A DNA stretch of 64,000 nt, taken from Lacibacter sediminis (lineage in GTDB: Bacteria; Bacteroidota; Bacteroidia; Chitinophagales; Chitinophagaceae). The number at the start of each line of letters is the position of its first letter. The first letter of the stretch is position 1. Under the pieces are notes generated by a model. The model ran no database searches, was not told the DNA's origin, and saw only the letters and a list, made by a program, of their open reading frames with translations. Shown here one piece after another: positions 51,948 to 64,000 of the stretch. Made by a program: the position numbers and the translations under genes. The stretch is from positions 2,294,001 to 2,358,000 of the forward strand of contig NZ_CP060007.1 of the NCBI RefSeq assembly GCF_014168535.1, given 5' to 3'.

Positions 51948-53909
51948 ATGAACGTATACAATCATCGTAGCATAGCACTTGTTAGTTTGTTTTTATTGAA
52001 TGTGTTAATTGTTTTGGGGCAAAAAGATGATGTTGATTCATCTGTTTATTATAACCAGGTTAAAACCTACGTTAATCCTGTTTTGCCGGGTGATCATCCT
52101 GATCCTACCATGTTACGAGTAGGAGATGATTTTTATCATTGCGGTTCCAGTTTCCATTTTACACCTTATCTGCCGATCTATCATTCAAAAGATATGGTGC
52201 ATTGGAAAGTGATAAGCCGTGTGGTTACTCCTGCAAAAGCTGGATTTGTTACAGATCGTCCCTCTGCAGGTATTTGGCAGGGTGCTATTACTTATTTCTA
52301 CGGCTCTTACTGGATTTATTTTTCAGCTAACGGACAGCATTTCAGTAAGGCCTCAACACCATACGGCCCATGGAGCGATCCTGTTCCTGTAAAATCAAAT
52401 CCGGTTACAGGTCCGCTTGGTTACGATAACTCCATTTTTGTGGACGATGATGGCAAACCTTATATGGTAATCAAAAACGGGCAGAAAGTAAATCGCATAC
52501 AAGCTCTTGGAAGAGATGGGCAGTTGACCGATACCGTTATTAATCTTGATTGGATCAATGCAAAGCTTCAATACAGTTGGGCCGAAGGGCCGGTAATGTG
52601 CAAGCGCAATGGATACTATTATTATTTCCCTGCAGGCGATGTTTCGGGCGGACAATATGTATTGAGAGGAAAATCATTAACAAGTGATTCAACACAATGG
52701 GAAAGGTTAGGCGAATTTTTCAAACCAATTACAGATCCCAATGTTGGTTTTCGCAGACCCAATCATATTTCAGCGCCAATTCAATTAGCTGATGGAACAT
52801 GGTGGACAATTGGGCAGAGTTATGAAAAATATGGTAACGATGATTGGTCGGGTAAAGGTCGACAATCATCGCTTTATCCTGTGATATGGGAGGGTGATCG
52901 TCCTTGGGGAATGGCTCCAACAACACAACCCATTCAAAAACCAAACTTACCAAAAGCAGGCATTTTATGGCGCAGTGTGAACGCAGATTATTTTGAAAAA
53001 GATACACTCCAGTTATGGTGGCATTTTTTAACGAAAAAAGATATCGCCAACTATTCACTTTCTGCACGCAAAGGTTGGATAAGGCTTAGCCCCGATAGCG
53101 GCCGTACAAGCCTTGTGCAAAAAGAAACAGATCATTATTATACCGCAGTAACAAAAGTTGATTTTACTGCAACAGATACTACTGCAAAAGCCGGTCTTTA
53201 TCTTTCAAACGGCAATCAAAAAACCGTTGTGCGTTTATATAGTGGATTTGATAATGGAAGGCAGCTTGTATTCTCATTAGATACAGCTGTTCGAAAAATT
53301 ACAAATACAACAGGCAATATTGTATGGCTAAAAGTAGAGCGGCAACTGCATAAGTTGTTTGCTTATTACAGTGCAGATGGGAAAAAATGGTTGTCTATGG
53401 GTGCACCTATCAGTGCAGTTAGTTTAGATAAGGTGCAACCGAATTACAACTCATGGGTTGGTACAAGTATTGGCGTGTTTACAGAAGGGAAGCCGGCCGA
53501 TTTTGATTTTTTCGTTTGTAAAGATGGTTTCTCGGCAATGCCTGCAGTTGGTTACAGTAATTATTATGGCGTTGAAAAAGTAACTTTTGGAGAAGAAGCG
53601 GTTGTAACGAATAATTCTGATCATGGCGGTTGGTTTATGCTCTCTGGTGTTGAAACTGGAAACAAGGCCACTCAAATTGAACTCATTATATCGGCAGTTA
53701 AAGCAGGTAACTTGGAAATATGGATCGACAATTTAAAAACGGGTAAGTTAATAGCAAAAATACCGGTTGCAGTAACAGGTGAAAGTAAATGGAAGTCAGT
53801 AAGCAAAGCTTTAAATAGCGTAACAGGAAAACATGACCTATTTATTAAATTTAAGGGTGGAAGCAATCATGAATTGTTTATAAAGAGTGTTCACTTTCTG
53901 AGTAAATAA
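51948..53909 (+). CDS. GH43 beta-xylosidase/arabinofuranosidase with CBM6-like C-terminus
   Basis: I start at the ATG at 51948, which begins the signal peptide (S-I-A-L-V-S-L-F-L-L-N-V-L-I-V-L-G-Q). The 653-residue protein has a five-bladed GH43 propeller with D-H-P-D-P-T-M-L (base Asp) and S-W-A-E-G-P (acid Glu), a middle beta-sandwich common in GH43 xylosidases, and a C-terminal CBM6-like domain (Y-Y-G-V-E-K-V-T-F-G ... G-G-S-N-H-E-L-F-I-K). It should release xylose or arabinose from xylan fragments. The exact subfamily cannot be fixed by eye. Confidence 0.92.
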   Translation: MNVYNHRSIALVSLFLLNVLIVLGQKDDVDSSVYYNQVKTYVNPVLPGDHPDPTMLRVGDDFYHCGSSFHFTPYLPIYHSKDMVHWKVISRVVTPAKAGFVTDRPSAGIWQGAITYFYGSYWIYFSANGQHFSKASTPYGPWSDPVPVKSNPVTGPLGYDNSIFVDDDGKPYMVIKNGQKVNRIQALGRDGQLTDTVINLDWINAKLQYSWAEGPVMCKRNGYYYYFPAGDVSGGQYVLRGKSLTSDSTQWERLGEFFKPITDPNVGFRRPNHISAPIQLADGTWWTIGQSYEKYGNDDWSGKGRQSSLYPVIWEGDRPWGMAPTTQPIQKPNLPKAGILWRSVNADYFEKDTLQLWWHFLTKKDIANYSLSARKGWIRLSPDSGRTSLVQKETDHYYTAVTKVDFTATDTTAKAGLYLSNGNQKTVVRLYSGFDNGRQLVFSLDTAVRKITNTTGNIVWLKVERQLHKLFAYYSADGKKWLSMGAPISAVSLDKVQPNYNSWVGTSIGVFTEGKPADFDFFVCKDGFSAMPAVGYSNYYGVEKVTFGEEAVVTNNSDHGGWFMLSGVETGNKATQIELIISAVKAGNLEIWIDNLKTGKLIAKIPVAVTGESKWKSVSKALNSVTGKHDLFIKFKGGSNHELFIKSVHFLSK

Positions 53910-53972
53910 ACAAGTGGCAATTGTTTAAAAGGATGATTTACATTTAGGCAATTACCAGTTTATAAGTTTGTC

Positions 53973-56435
53973 ATGAAATATTTAGTATTCCTTTCTTTTC
54001 TTTTTGCTCAGTGTATTTGTTTTGCACAAACGAATCCGGGTTTAAAACTTTGGTATAATACTTCTTCCGGTAAAACATGGGAAAATGCATTGCCCATTGG
54101 CAACGGACGATTAGGTGCAATGATCTACGGCAATGTATCAACCGAAACTGTCCAGTTGAATGAACATACTTTGTGGAGCGGAAGTCCGAACAGAAATGAT
54201 AATCCACTTGCATTGGATTCTTTAGCACAGCTTCGACAATTGATTTTTGAAGGCAAACAAAAAGATGCCGAACGTTTAGCCAACAAAGTGATCATCAGCA
54301 AAAAATCGCATGGACAAATGTTTGAACCTGCCGGTGAATTGCATCTTCGTTTTGAAGGCCATGATAACCACAGTAACTATTACCGTGAACTGGATATTGA
54401 AAAAGCAATTGCCAAAACAACTTATACTGTTGGAAATATCAACTACACAAGAGAAGTACTGGCATCTTTTCCTGATCGTGTGATCGTCATGCATCTTAGT
54501 GCCAGTAAACCCAACAGTATTTCCTTCACTGCTTTTTATACATCTGTTCTTCCTAATGCTGAAAGAAAAACTGTTGCCGGAAAACAATTGACGATTGGTG
54601 GAACCACAGTTGATCATGAAGGGGTAAAAGGAATGCTTCGTTACAAAGGCATTACACAAATAAAAACAGAAGGTGGTAGTTCTTCCGCAAATGATACATC
54701 CATTAGTATTAAAAACGCAACAACAGTTACCATCTATATTTCCATTGCCACAAGTTTTAATAACTATAATAATGTAAGCGGGAATGAAAACGAACGTGCA
54801 GCTTCTTATCTCAACAAAGCTGTTACAAAATCTTTTCAGCAGATTAAGCCGCTACATATTGCAGCGTATCAAAAACAGTTTAACCGAGTAAAGATCGATC
54901 TTGGTGTAACCGACGCAGCAGCAAAACCAACCAATGAACGGTTGAAAAATTTTACAACCGTCAACGATCCGCAGTTTGCTGCATTGTATTACCAGTTTGG
55001 GCGTTATTTACTGATCTCATCCTCACAACCAGGAGGACAACCTGCCAACCTGCAGGGCATCTGGAATAATAAACTCCGTCCACCATGGGACAGCAAGTAC
55101 ACCATCAATATCAACACCGAGATGAACTACTGGCCTGCAGAAAAAACAAATCTTTCGGAGCTGCATGAACCGTTGTTGCAAATGGTGAAAGAATTATCTG
55201 TTACAGGTGTACAAACGGCAAAAGATATGTATGGTGCCAGAGGTTGGATGGCGCATCATAATACTGACATCTGGCGTGCAACCGGTGCAGTGGATGGTGT
55301 ATTTTGGGGAGCATGGGCCAATGGCGGTGGCTGGCTCAGTCAGCATTTGTGGGAACATTATTTGTACAATGGGAATAAAACATTTTTGGCAACTGCTTAT
55401 CCGGTGTTAAAAGGTGCAGCGTTATTTTATGTTGATTTTTTGGTAGAGCATCCAACCAAAAAATGGTTACTGATGAATCCGGATATGTCGCCCGAGAATG
55501 CACCCAAAGCACACCAGGGTTCTTCGCTTGATGCAGGAACAACCATGACCAATCAAATTGTGTTTGATGTGTTCAGCTCAACGATACGTGCTGCAGAAAT
55601 TTTAAAGAAAGACAAATCGTTTGTTGATACGCTGAAACAAATGCGTGATCGTTTGGCCCCGATGCATATTGGTCAACATGGGCAATTACAAGAATGGCTC
55701 GATGATATTGATGACCCCAACGATAAACATCGTCATATATCACACCTCTATGGTTTGTTTCCTTCCAACCAGATCTCAGCTTACCGCACAGCACAACTGC
55801 ATAGTGCAGCAAAAATTACACTGCTTCATCGTGGTGATATTTCAACAGGATGGAGCATGGGATGGAAAGTAAACTGGTGGGCAAAAATGCTGGATGGAAA
55901 TCATGCATACAAACTCATCCAAAATCAGTTAACACCTGTTGGCACAGTAGAAGGTGGCGGTGGTACGTACAACAATCTGTTTGATGCACACGCTCCTTTC
56001 CAGATCGATGGAAATTTTGGTTGTACATCGGGCATCACTGAAATGCTGATGCAAAGCTCAGATGGTGCCATTCATCTGCTTCCTGCATTACCAACTGTTT
56101 GGCAAAGCGGCGGAAGCATAACGGGCTTGCGTGCAAGAGGTGGTTTTGAAATTGTACAGTTGGAATGGAAGAATGGAAAGCTGGTGAAAGCGGTGATCAA
56201 ATCAACACTGGGAGGTAATTTGAGAGTACGTGTACCCAATCAACTGAAAGCAACGAATGGTGCGGTATTTAAAAATGCCGTTGGCGAAAACTCTAATCCG
56301 TTTTATGCAACGGAAATCATCAAAGAACCTGTTGTTTCTGAAAAAGCAAATCTTGCGCCTGCTGTGTTAGGCAAAACGTTTTTGTATGATATAACTACAA
56401 AGCCGGGGCAAATTGTAACGATGATGATGCAATGA
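53973..56435 (+). CDS. GH95 alpha-L-fucosidase/alpha-L-galactosidase
   Basis: The 820-residue protein has a signal peptide ([11 protein letters not shown]) and the GH95 architecture: N-terminal beta domain ([15 protein letters not shown]), then an (alpha/alpha)6 barrel with [15 protein letters not shown], and F-Q-I-D-G-N-F-G, which contain the Asn, Glu and Asp positions known to be catalytic in the family. In glucuronoarabinoxylan loci of Bacteroides, GH95 acts as alpha-L-galactosidase, and this role fits the context. Alpha-L-fucosidase activity is the alternative. Confidence 0.93.
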   Translation: MKYLVFLSFLFAQCICFAQTNPGLKLWYNTSSGKTWENALPIGNGRLGAMIYGNVSTETVQLNEHTLWSGSPNRNDNPLALDSLAQLRQLIFEGKQKDAERLANKVIISKKSHGQMFEPAGELHLRFEGHDNHSNYYRELDIEKAIAKTTYTVGNINYTREVLASFPDRVIVMHLSASKPNSISFTAFYTSVLPNAERKTVAGKQLTIGGTTVDHEGVKGMLRYKGITQIKTEGGSSSANDTSISIKNATTVTIYISIATSFNNYNNVSGNENERAASYLNKAVTKSFQQIKPLHIAAYQKQFNRVKIDLGVTDAAAKPTNERLKNFTTVNDPQFAALYYQFGRYLLISSSQPGGQPANLQGIWNNKLRPPWDSKYTININTEMNYWPAEKTNLSELHEPLLQMVKELSVTGVQTAKDMYGARGWMAHHNTDIWRATGAVDGVFWGAWANGGGWLSQHLWEHYLYNGNKTFLATAYPVLKGAALFYVDFLVEHPTKKWLLMNPDMSPENAPKAHQGSSLDAGTTMTNQIVFDVFSSTIRAAEILKKDKSFVDTLKQMRDRLAPMHIGQHGQLQEWLDDIDDPNDKHRHISHLYGLFPSNQISAYRTAQLHSAAKITLLHRGDISTGWSMGWKVNWWAKMLDGNHAYKLIQNQLTPVGTVEGGGGTYNNLFDAHAPFQIDGNFGCTSGITEMLMQSSDGAIHLLPALPTVWQSGGSITGLRARGGFEIVQLEWKNGKLVKAVIKSTLGGNLRVRVPNQLKATNGAVFKNAVGENSNPFYATEIIKEPVVSEKANLAPAVLGKTFLYDITTKPGQIVTMMMQ

Positions 56436-56639
56436 TCTTACAATCTGAACGAAAAATAGCGGATTGATTTTCACTGTCAGTTTACTAACAACAAATAGTA
56501 TAAACGGATCTGTTGTATAATATTTTCCGCTGTGGTTTTTTGGAAGTTTAAGAGTAGGGGGCTGGTTAACTTGTAACGATTTGACACATTGCCACCGACC
56601 TGAACAAAATTTCACATACACAGCCGTGACTGTTGCGGA

Positions 56640-56647
56640 TAAGTTTG
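56640..56647 (+). promoter_or_regulatory. Possible -7 box for the esterase gene group
   Basis: TAAGTTTG matches TAnnTTTG in the 328-bp gap between GH95 and the first esterase. No good -33 element was found, so this is tentative. Confidence 0.35.
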
Positions 56648-56763
56648 GCAACAGGAATTGCCTGTGAAGCCGAATATCCACATCAGTTGTTGCACAAGGA
56701 TTGAAACCCTTTGTATTCATCAAGCCAGGTCGTACAAAAAATGTTAACGAAAGCAATCAAAAA

Positions 56764-57927
56764 ATGACAACAACTTTATTTCGGCGATTTGTGCTTGCAG
56801 CAGGAATTGTTTTCTGTACATGGTCTGCAACTGCACAACCACCACGTGGACCTTTTGTAATTTCTCCACAGGTACATGCTGATAAAAAAGTAACCTTTCG
56901 TTATCTCGCTCCTTCAGCAAAAGAAGTGAAACTCGGCGGAAGCCAGTTTGGTGCAGCTCAACTTCCAATGACAAAAGATACCATTGGTATCTGGAGTATA
57001 ACTGTTGGGCCAATAAAGCCTGATATCTATCCATACAGTTTTACGGTTGATGGAGTCACAGTAATGGATCCAGCTAATGTTTCCTTTTTCCCAAACGAAC
57101 GGTTCAAGGCAAGCCTTGTTGATATTCCGGGCGAAACGCCCTTGATCCACTCAATGAAAAATGTTCCGCATGGCAGTGTTACGTACGAATACTATCCTTC
57201 TGTTGAAGGCTCAACTGGTTCAGTAGTGGTATATACGCCGCCTGGTTATGATCAGCAACAAGGAAAAAAATATCCTGTATTCTATCTTATCAGCGGAACA
57301 ACTGATACAGAAGAAACATTTTTTAAAGTAGGTAAAACAAATCTCATACTCGATAACCTGATTGCTGACGGAAAAGCTACTCCGATGATTGTTGTGATGC
57401 CTTATGGTAATCCAATGGCGAGAATAGCGGAACAGAAAAAACAAGCCAAGCCTGCTGATATTGTTGGAAGAGATAGTGAAGATGCTGTTACCCGTGCAAA
57501 ACTGTTTGAAACAGATATTATCAACAACATCATTCCCTACATCGAAAAAAATTACCGCACCATCAATAACCGTGACAGCAGAGCCATTGGTGGTTTTTCA
57601 AGAGGTGGCGGACAAACTTTACGAACTGCTTTCAGTAACACCGATAAGTTTTCATGGATCTGTTGCTACAGTGCATACCTGTCTCCTCAGGAAATGGACA
57701 GCAGGTATAAAAATTTGATTGATAATCCTACGCAAACAAATAAAGACTTCAAGCTGCTTTGGGTAAGTGTTGGTAGCGAAGACTTTTTATACAAATCAAC
57801 TGTTGAATTTATCGATTATTTGAAAGCAAAGAACATCAATCACAAAAGTCTCATCACCGGTGGCGGACATACATGGATGAATGTGAAAGATTATATGGCG
57901 CAAACAGTACCCTTACTTTTTAAATAG
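56764..57927 (+). CDS. CE1-type esterase with N-terminal E-set domain (1)
   Basis: The ATG at 56764 begins a signal peptide ending S-A-T-A-Q. The 387-residue protein has a CBM48-like E-set domain to about residue 120, then an esterase D-like alpha/beta hydrolase domain. The nucleophile is Ser in G-F-S-R-G-G-G and the catalytic His is in G-G-G-H-T-W-M-N. Family members are feruloyl or acetyl-xylan esterases. It is followed after six bases by a close paralogue. Confidence 0.9.
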   Translation: MTTTLFRRFVLAAGIVFCTWSATAQPPRGPFVISPQVHADKKVTFRYLAPSAKEVKLGGSQFGAAQLPMTKDTIGIWSITVGPIKPDIYPYSFTVDGVTVMDPANVSFFPNERFKASLVDIPGETPLIHSMKNVPHGSVTYEYYPSVEGSTGSVVVYTPPGYDQQQGKKYPVFYLISGTTDTEETFFKVGKTNLILDNLIADGKATPMIVVMPYGNPMARIAEQKKQAKPADIVGRDSEDAVTRAKLFETDIINNIIPYIEKNYRTINNRDSRAIGGFSRGGGQTLRTAFSNTDKFSWICCYSAYLSPQEMDSRYKNLIDNPTQTNKDFKLLWVSVGSEDFLYKSTVEFIDYLKAKNINHKSLITGGGHTWMNVKDYMAQTVPLLFK

Positions 57928-59010
<1,083 letters not shown>

Positions 59011-59050
59011 AACATAGTAAACACTTTTTAACCACTTTAAAACAGGTAGT

Positions 59051-60280
59051 ATGAAATTAAGATCAGTAGTTCTGTTGGCAGCTATACTTATAGCCGACAG
59101 TACAGGTTTCGCACAAACAACCATTATAGAAGATTTTAAGCCATCTCCATTTAATCAACCATTTCAGGCATACCCACAGGTAAACTCACAAGGCTATGCA
59201 AGGTTTAGAATTCATGCACCCAATGCAGACAGTGTTAGAGTTAGCCTTGGCCTTGGCGGACAAGGAGGAACAAAATTAGTGAAGGCAGATAGCGGCTATT
59301 TTATCGGCACAACTGCAGGCCCAATGGATGAGGGTTTTCATTACTACAGGGTAAATGTTGATGGTGCTACTTTCAATGATCCAGGTACCGGATTTTTTTA
59401 TGGATCGCAACGTTGGGAAAGCGGAATAGAAATTCCTGCTAAAGACCAGGACATTTATGCATTAAAAGACGTACCGCATGGCAATATGCAGCATATCATT
59501 TTCCCTTCTAAAAGTACCAACACGCAAAGAGCAGCAGTGGTATATACTCCTCCGGGTTATGAAAAAGACAACACAAAATATCCTGTGCTTTACCTGCAAC
59601 ATGGCTGGGGAGAAAATGAAACTTCATGGGCTGTGCAGGGAAAAACAAATCTCATCATGGATAACATGATCGCATCGGGAAGAATAAAACCGTTCATTAT
59701 TGTAATGACATATGGCATGACCAATACCGGTATGCCAATCGGACGCAGACCAACACCACCACCTGCTCCGGCCGGTACACCCACTACTCTTAATAATCCT
59801 GCACCCCCTGCCGGAGGTGGAATGGGTGCACCAGGCAGAGTGGCAACAGGAATTACTGCGGGCGAAATCACTGGTGTAGGTGCGTTTCAAACTGTATTAC
59901 TCGATGAATTAATTCCTTACATCGATGCGCATTTCCGTACAAAAGCCAACAGAGATAACAGAGCGATGGCCGGCTTATCGATGGGTGGTTTTGAAACACA
60001 TACGATCACATTGGCAAAACCAGAGGTGTTTGGCTATTGGGGATTATTAAGCGGCGGTAATTATACACCCGCACAACTGGAAGGTAAAATGAAACCAAAA
60101 TTCATTTTCATCTCCTATGGAAGTAAAGAAACACGTGGCGCTGAGGGGCTTCCTAAAGTTGAAGCAGATTTAAAAGCTGCAGGCTATAAAGTGGCTACTT
60201 ATGTTTCTCCGGGTACAGCACATGAATTTCAAAGCTGGCGGAGAAGTTTATACGAAATGGCGCCATCTCTTTTTAAATAA
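59051..60280 (+). CDS. CE1-type esterase with proline-rich loop (3)
   Basis: The 409-residue protein has a signal peptide (L-L-A-A-I-L-I-A-D-S-T-G-F-A-Q), a CBM48-like E-set domain, and an esterase domain with Ser in G-L-S-M-G-G-F and His in T-A-H-E-F. Near residue 230-270 an insertion rich in Pro, Ala and Gly lies between two core strands. The motif G-L-S-M-G-G sets it apart from the two preceding paralogues and closer to feruloyl esterase-like CE1. Same strand, 40 bp after esterase 2. Confidence 0.9.
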   Translation: MKLRSVVLLAAILIADSTGFAQTTIIEDFKPSPFNQPFQAYPQVNSQGYARFRIHAPNADSVRVSLGLGGQGGTKLVKADSGYFIGTTAGPMDEGFHYYRVNVDGATFNDPGTGFFYGSQRWESGIEIPAKDQDIYALKDVPHGNMQHIIFPSKSTNTQRAAVVYTPPGYEKDNTKYPVLYLQHGWGENETSWAVQGKTNLIMDNMIASGRIKPFIIVMTYGMTNTGMPIGRRPTPPPAPAGTPTTLNNPAPPAGGGMGAPGRVATGITAGEITGVGAFQTVLLDELIPYIDAHFRTKANRDNRAMAGLSMGGFETHTITLAKPEVFGYWGLLSGGNYTPAQLEGKMKPKFIFISYGSKETRGAEGLPKVEADLKAAGYKVATYVSPGTAHEFQSWRRSLYEMAPSLFK

Positions 60281-60297
60281 AATAGAAGCTGCGATAA

Positions 60298-61581
60298 ATG
60301 AATATCATTTTTATGTCAAAACAAAGTCATCGCTTCTTGCTGATGTTATCTATAACTGCATTGCTGTTGGTATGTTCGTATGCAGATGCGCAGTCGAAAA
60401 AGAGCAAACAAAAGAATGCAACACCTGCGTACAAAAATGTATTTAAAGAAGCCGGTTATAAACAAGCAGATATAGATGCGAAGATTGAGAAAGCATACCG
60501 TGATCTCTTTGAAAGTCCGCAAGGAATTTATTTCAACGTGGGTGATACCATGGGCTATGTATCTGATTTAAAAAATCATGATGCAAGAAGCGAAGGACTT
60601 TCTTATGGGATGATGGTGGCTGTGCAGATGAATAAGAAAGAAGTGTTCGACAGAATATGGCGATGGACAAAAAAATATACACAGCACCAGGAAGGGCCAA
60701 GAGAAGCATACTTTGCGTGGAGTATTAATCCGCAAACACTAAAACGAAATTCACAAGGTTCTGCATCAGATGGTGAATTGTATTTTGTTACAAGTTTGCT
60801 CTTTGCTGCCAACAAGTGGGGCAACAATACCGGCATCAATTACTACGGCGAAGCACGCAGAATTTTAGATGCCATGTGGAAGAAAGATGGTACGGGTAAT
60901 ATTTTTCATGTCATCAACAAAGAACACAAACAGATCAGCTTTGTTCCAGAAGGCAATGGCTATACCTGGACAGATCCTTCTTATCATCTTCCTTCATTTA
61001 TGGAAGTATGGGCGTTGTATGCAAAAGATGGACATGAAGCATTTTATAAAGAATGTGCAGATACATCAAGAGCGTATTTACACAGAGCCTGTCACCCCGT
61101 TACAGGTTTAAATCCTGATTACAGTGAATTCAGCGGTGCACCACATAATACGAGATGGATACCTGTTGCATTCCGTTATGATTCGTGGCGTGTGCCCATG
61201 AATATTTCCATGGACTATGCATGGTTCAAAAAAGATGCAGCATGGCAAGTTGATTATGCAAAACGTATTCAGCAGTTCTTCCGTTCAAAAGGTATCAACA
61301 GTTTTGATGACCAGTTTAACATGGATGGCACAAGACCTGATTCTATTTTGCAGGCAGGTGGATTTAAAAAACTTCGTCACTCGCTCGGGCTTGTATCCAC
61401 ATTGGCAACAACGGAGATGATCTATTCAGAAAATAACCGTTACGATTTTGTACATGCATTGTGGAATGCAAAACTGGAGCCGTATGAAGATGGTTATTTC
61501 GATCCTTACTATGATGGCTTATTGTATTTATTCAGCTTGCTGCAGTTAAGCGGCAAGTATCAAATTATAAAACCGGTTTAA
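60298..61581 (+). CDS. GH8 reducing-end xylose-releasing exo-oligoxylanase-like enzyme
   Basis: The 427-residue protein has a signal peptide (L-S-I-T-A-L-L-L-V-C-S-Y-A-D-A-Q); ATG at 60313 is an alternative start. GH8 motifs are R-S-E-G-L-S-Y-G-M-M with the acid Glu, A-S-D-G-E-L-Y-F, and D-P-S-Y-H-L-P-S-F. The family includes cellulases, endoxylanases and the Rex exo-oligoxylanase; length and xylan context favour Rex. It would trim xylo-oligosaccharides from the reducing end. Confidence 0.92.
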   Translation: MNIIFMSKQSHRFLLMLSITALLLVCSYADAQSKKSKQKNATPAYKNVFKEAGYKQADIDAKIEKAYRDLFESPQGIYFNVGDTMGYVSDLKNHDARSEGLSYGMMVAVQMNKKEVFDRIWRWTKKYTQHQEGPREAYFAWSINPQTLKRNSQGSASDGELYFVTSLLFAANKWGNNTGINYYGEARRILDAMWKKDGTGNIFHVINKEHKQISFVPEGNGYTWTDPSYHLPSFMEVWALYAKDGHEAFYKECADTSRAYLHRACHPVTGLNPDYSEFSGAPHNTRWIPVAFRYDSWRVPMNISMDYAWFKKDAAWQVDYAKRIQQFFRSKGINSFDDQFNMDGTRPDSILQAGGFKKLRHSLGLVSTLATTEMIYSENNRYDFVHALWNAKLEPYEDGYFDPYYDGLLYLFSLLQLSGKYQIIKPV

Positions 61582-61595
61582 TCAAACGCAGATAA

Positions 61596-64000
<2,405 letters not shown>

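Overview
The window reads as a chromosome segment of a Bacteroidota bacterium, probably of the Chitinophagaceae type. The evidence is tandem SusC/SusD pairs, a hybrid two-component regulator, TAnnTTTG-type promoter boxes, a Bacteroidota-type tyrosine recombinase and many SPI/SPII signal peptides. It has three parts: a short conserved left edge, a mosaic mobile/defence island of about 32 kb, and a xylan utilization locus that runs off the right end.

Left edge (1-1250): the C-terminus of an OmpA-family protein, an outer-membrane beta-barrel protein, a terminator, and an intact tRNA-Arg(ACG) with its own promoter box and terminator.

Island (about 1275-33480): it starts beside the tRNA with a tyrosine recombinase gene that is broken by a perfect 7-bp tandem duplication. 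An excisionase-like HTH gene and small hypothetical genes follow. A 20-bp motif (GTTTTCGT, four variable bases, TTTTGCTT) occurs at 1275, 3546 and 33458 and may mark element ends. Remnants that look like the start of a type I restriction HsdR (5226) and part of an HsdS (33207), plus rmuC, suggest that an older type I restriction locus was displaced. The main cargo is a tight ten-gene plus-strand operon (7167-21740): D12-class adenine methyltransferase, HerA DNA-pump ATPase, NurA nuclease with a zinc knuckle, UvrD-like helicase, a PD-(D/E)XK nuclease split from that helicase, type III Mod and Res, a family-6-like uracil/hypoxanthine-DNA glycosylase, an HhH glycosylase-like protein and a further UDG-superfamily protein. 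A convergent minus-strand set follows: DUF1643 protein, another UDG-superfamily protein, and a vWA / PP2C / protein-kinase triad of the TerY type. A solitary AAA+ ATPase with a C-terminal HTH-like segment lies next to it. The island ends with three genes: a glycosyltransferase-radical SAM fusion, a nucleotidyltransferase-tyrosine phosphatase fusion and a WG-repeat-like protein.

The HerA-NurA-helicase-nuclease unit, the restriction-modification genes and five glycosylase-like proteins, next to a phosphorylation switch, are the best candidate here for an undescribed anti-phage or DNA-quality system. A plausible reading is that base excision marks foreign or modified DNA and the pump/nuclease module degrades it. 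This is inference from gene content and order.

Xylan locus (33517-64000): a divergent hybrid two-component sensor and an ECF sigma factor, SusC-SusD-SusC-SusD, a DUF1735-type surface lipoprotein and a GH10 xylanase, in the same order as the core xus xylan cluster of Bacteroidota. Then come GH43, GH95, three CE1-type esterases, a GH8 exo-oligoxylanase, a double-CE1 esterase and the start of a CE6-like acetylxylan esterase. Together these genes would bind, import and debranch acetylated and feruloylated glucuronoarabinoxylan.
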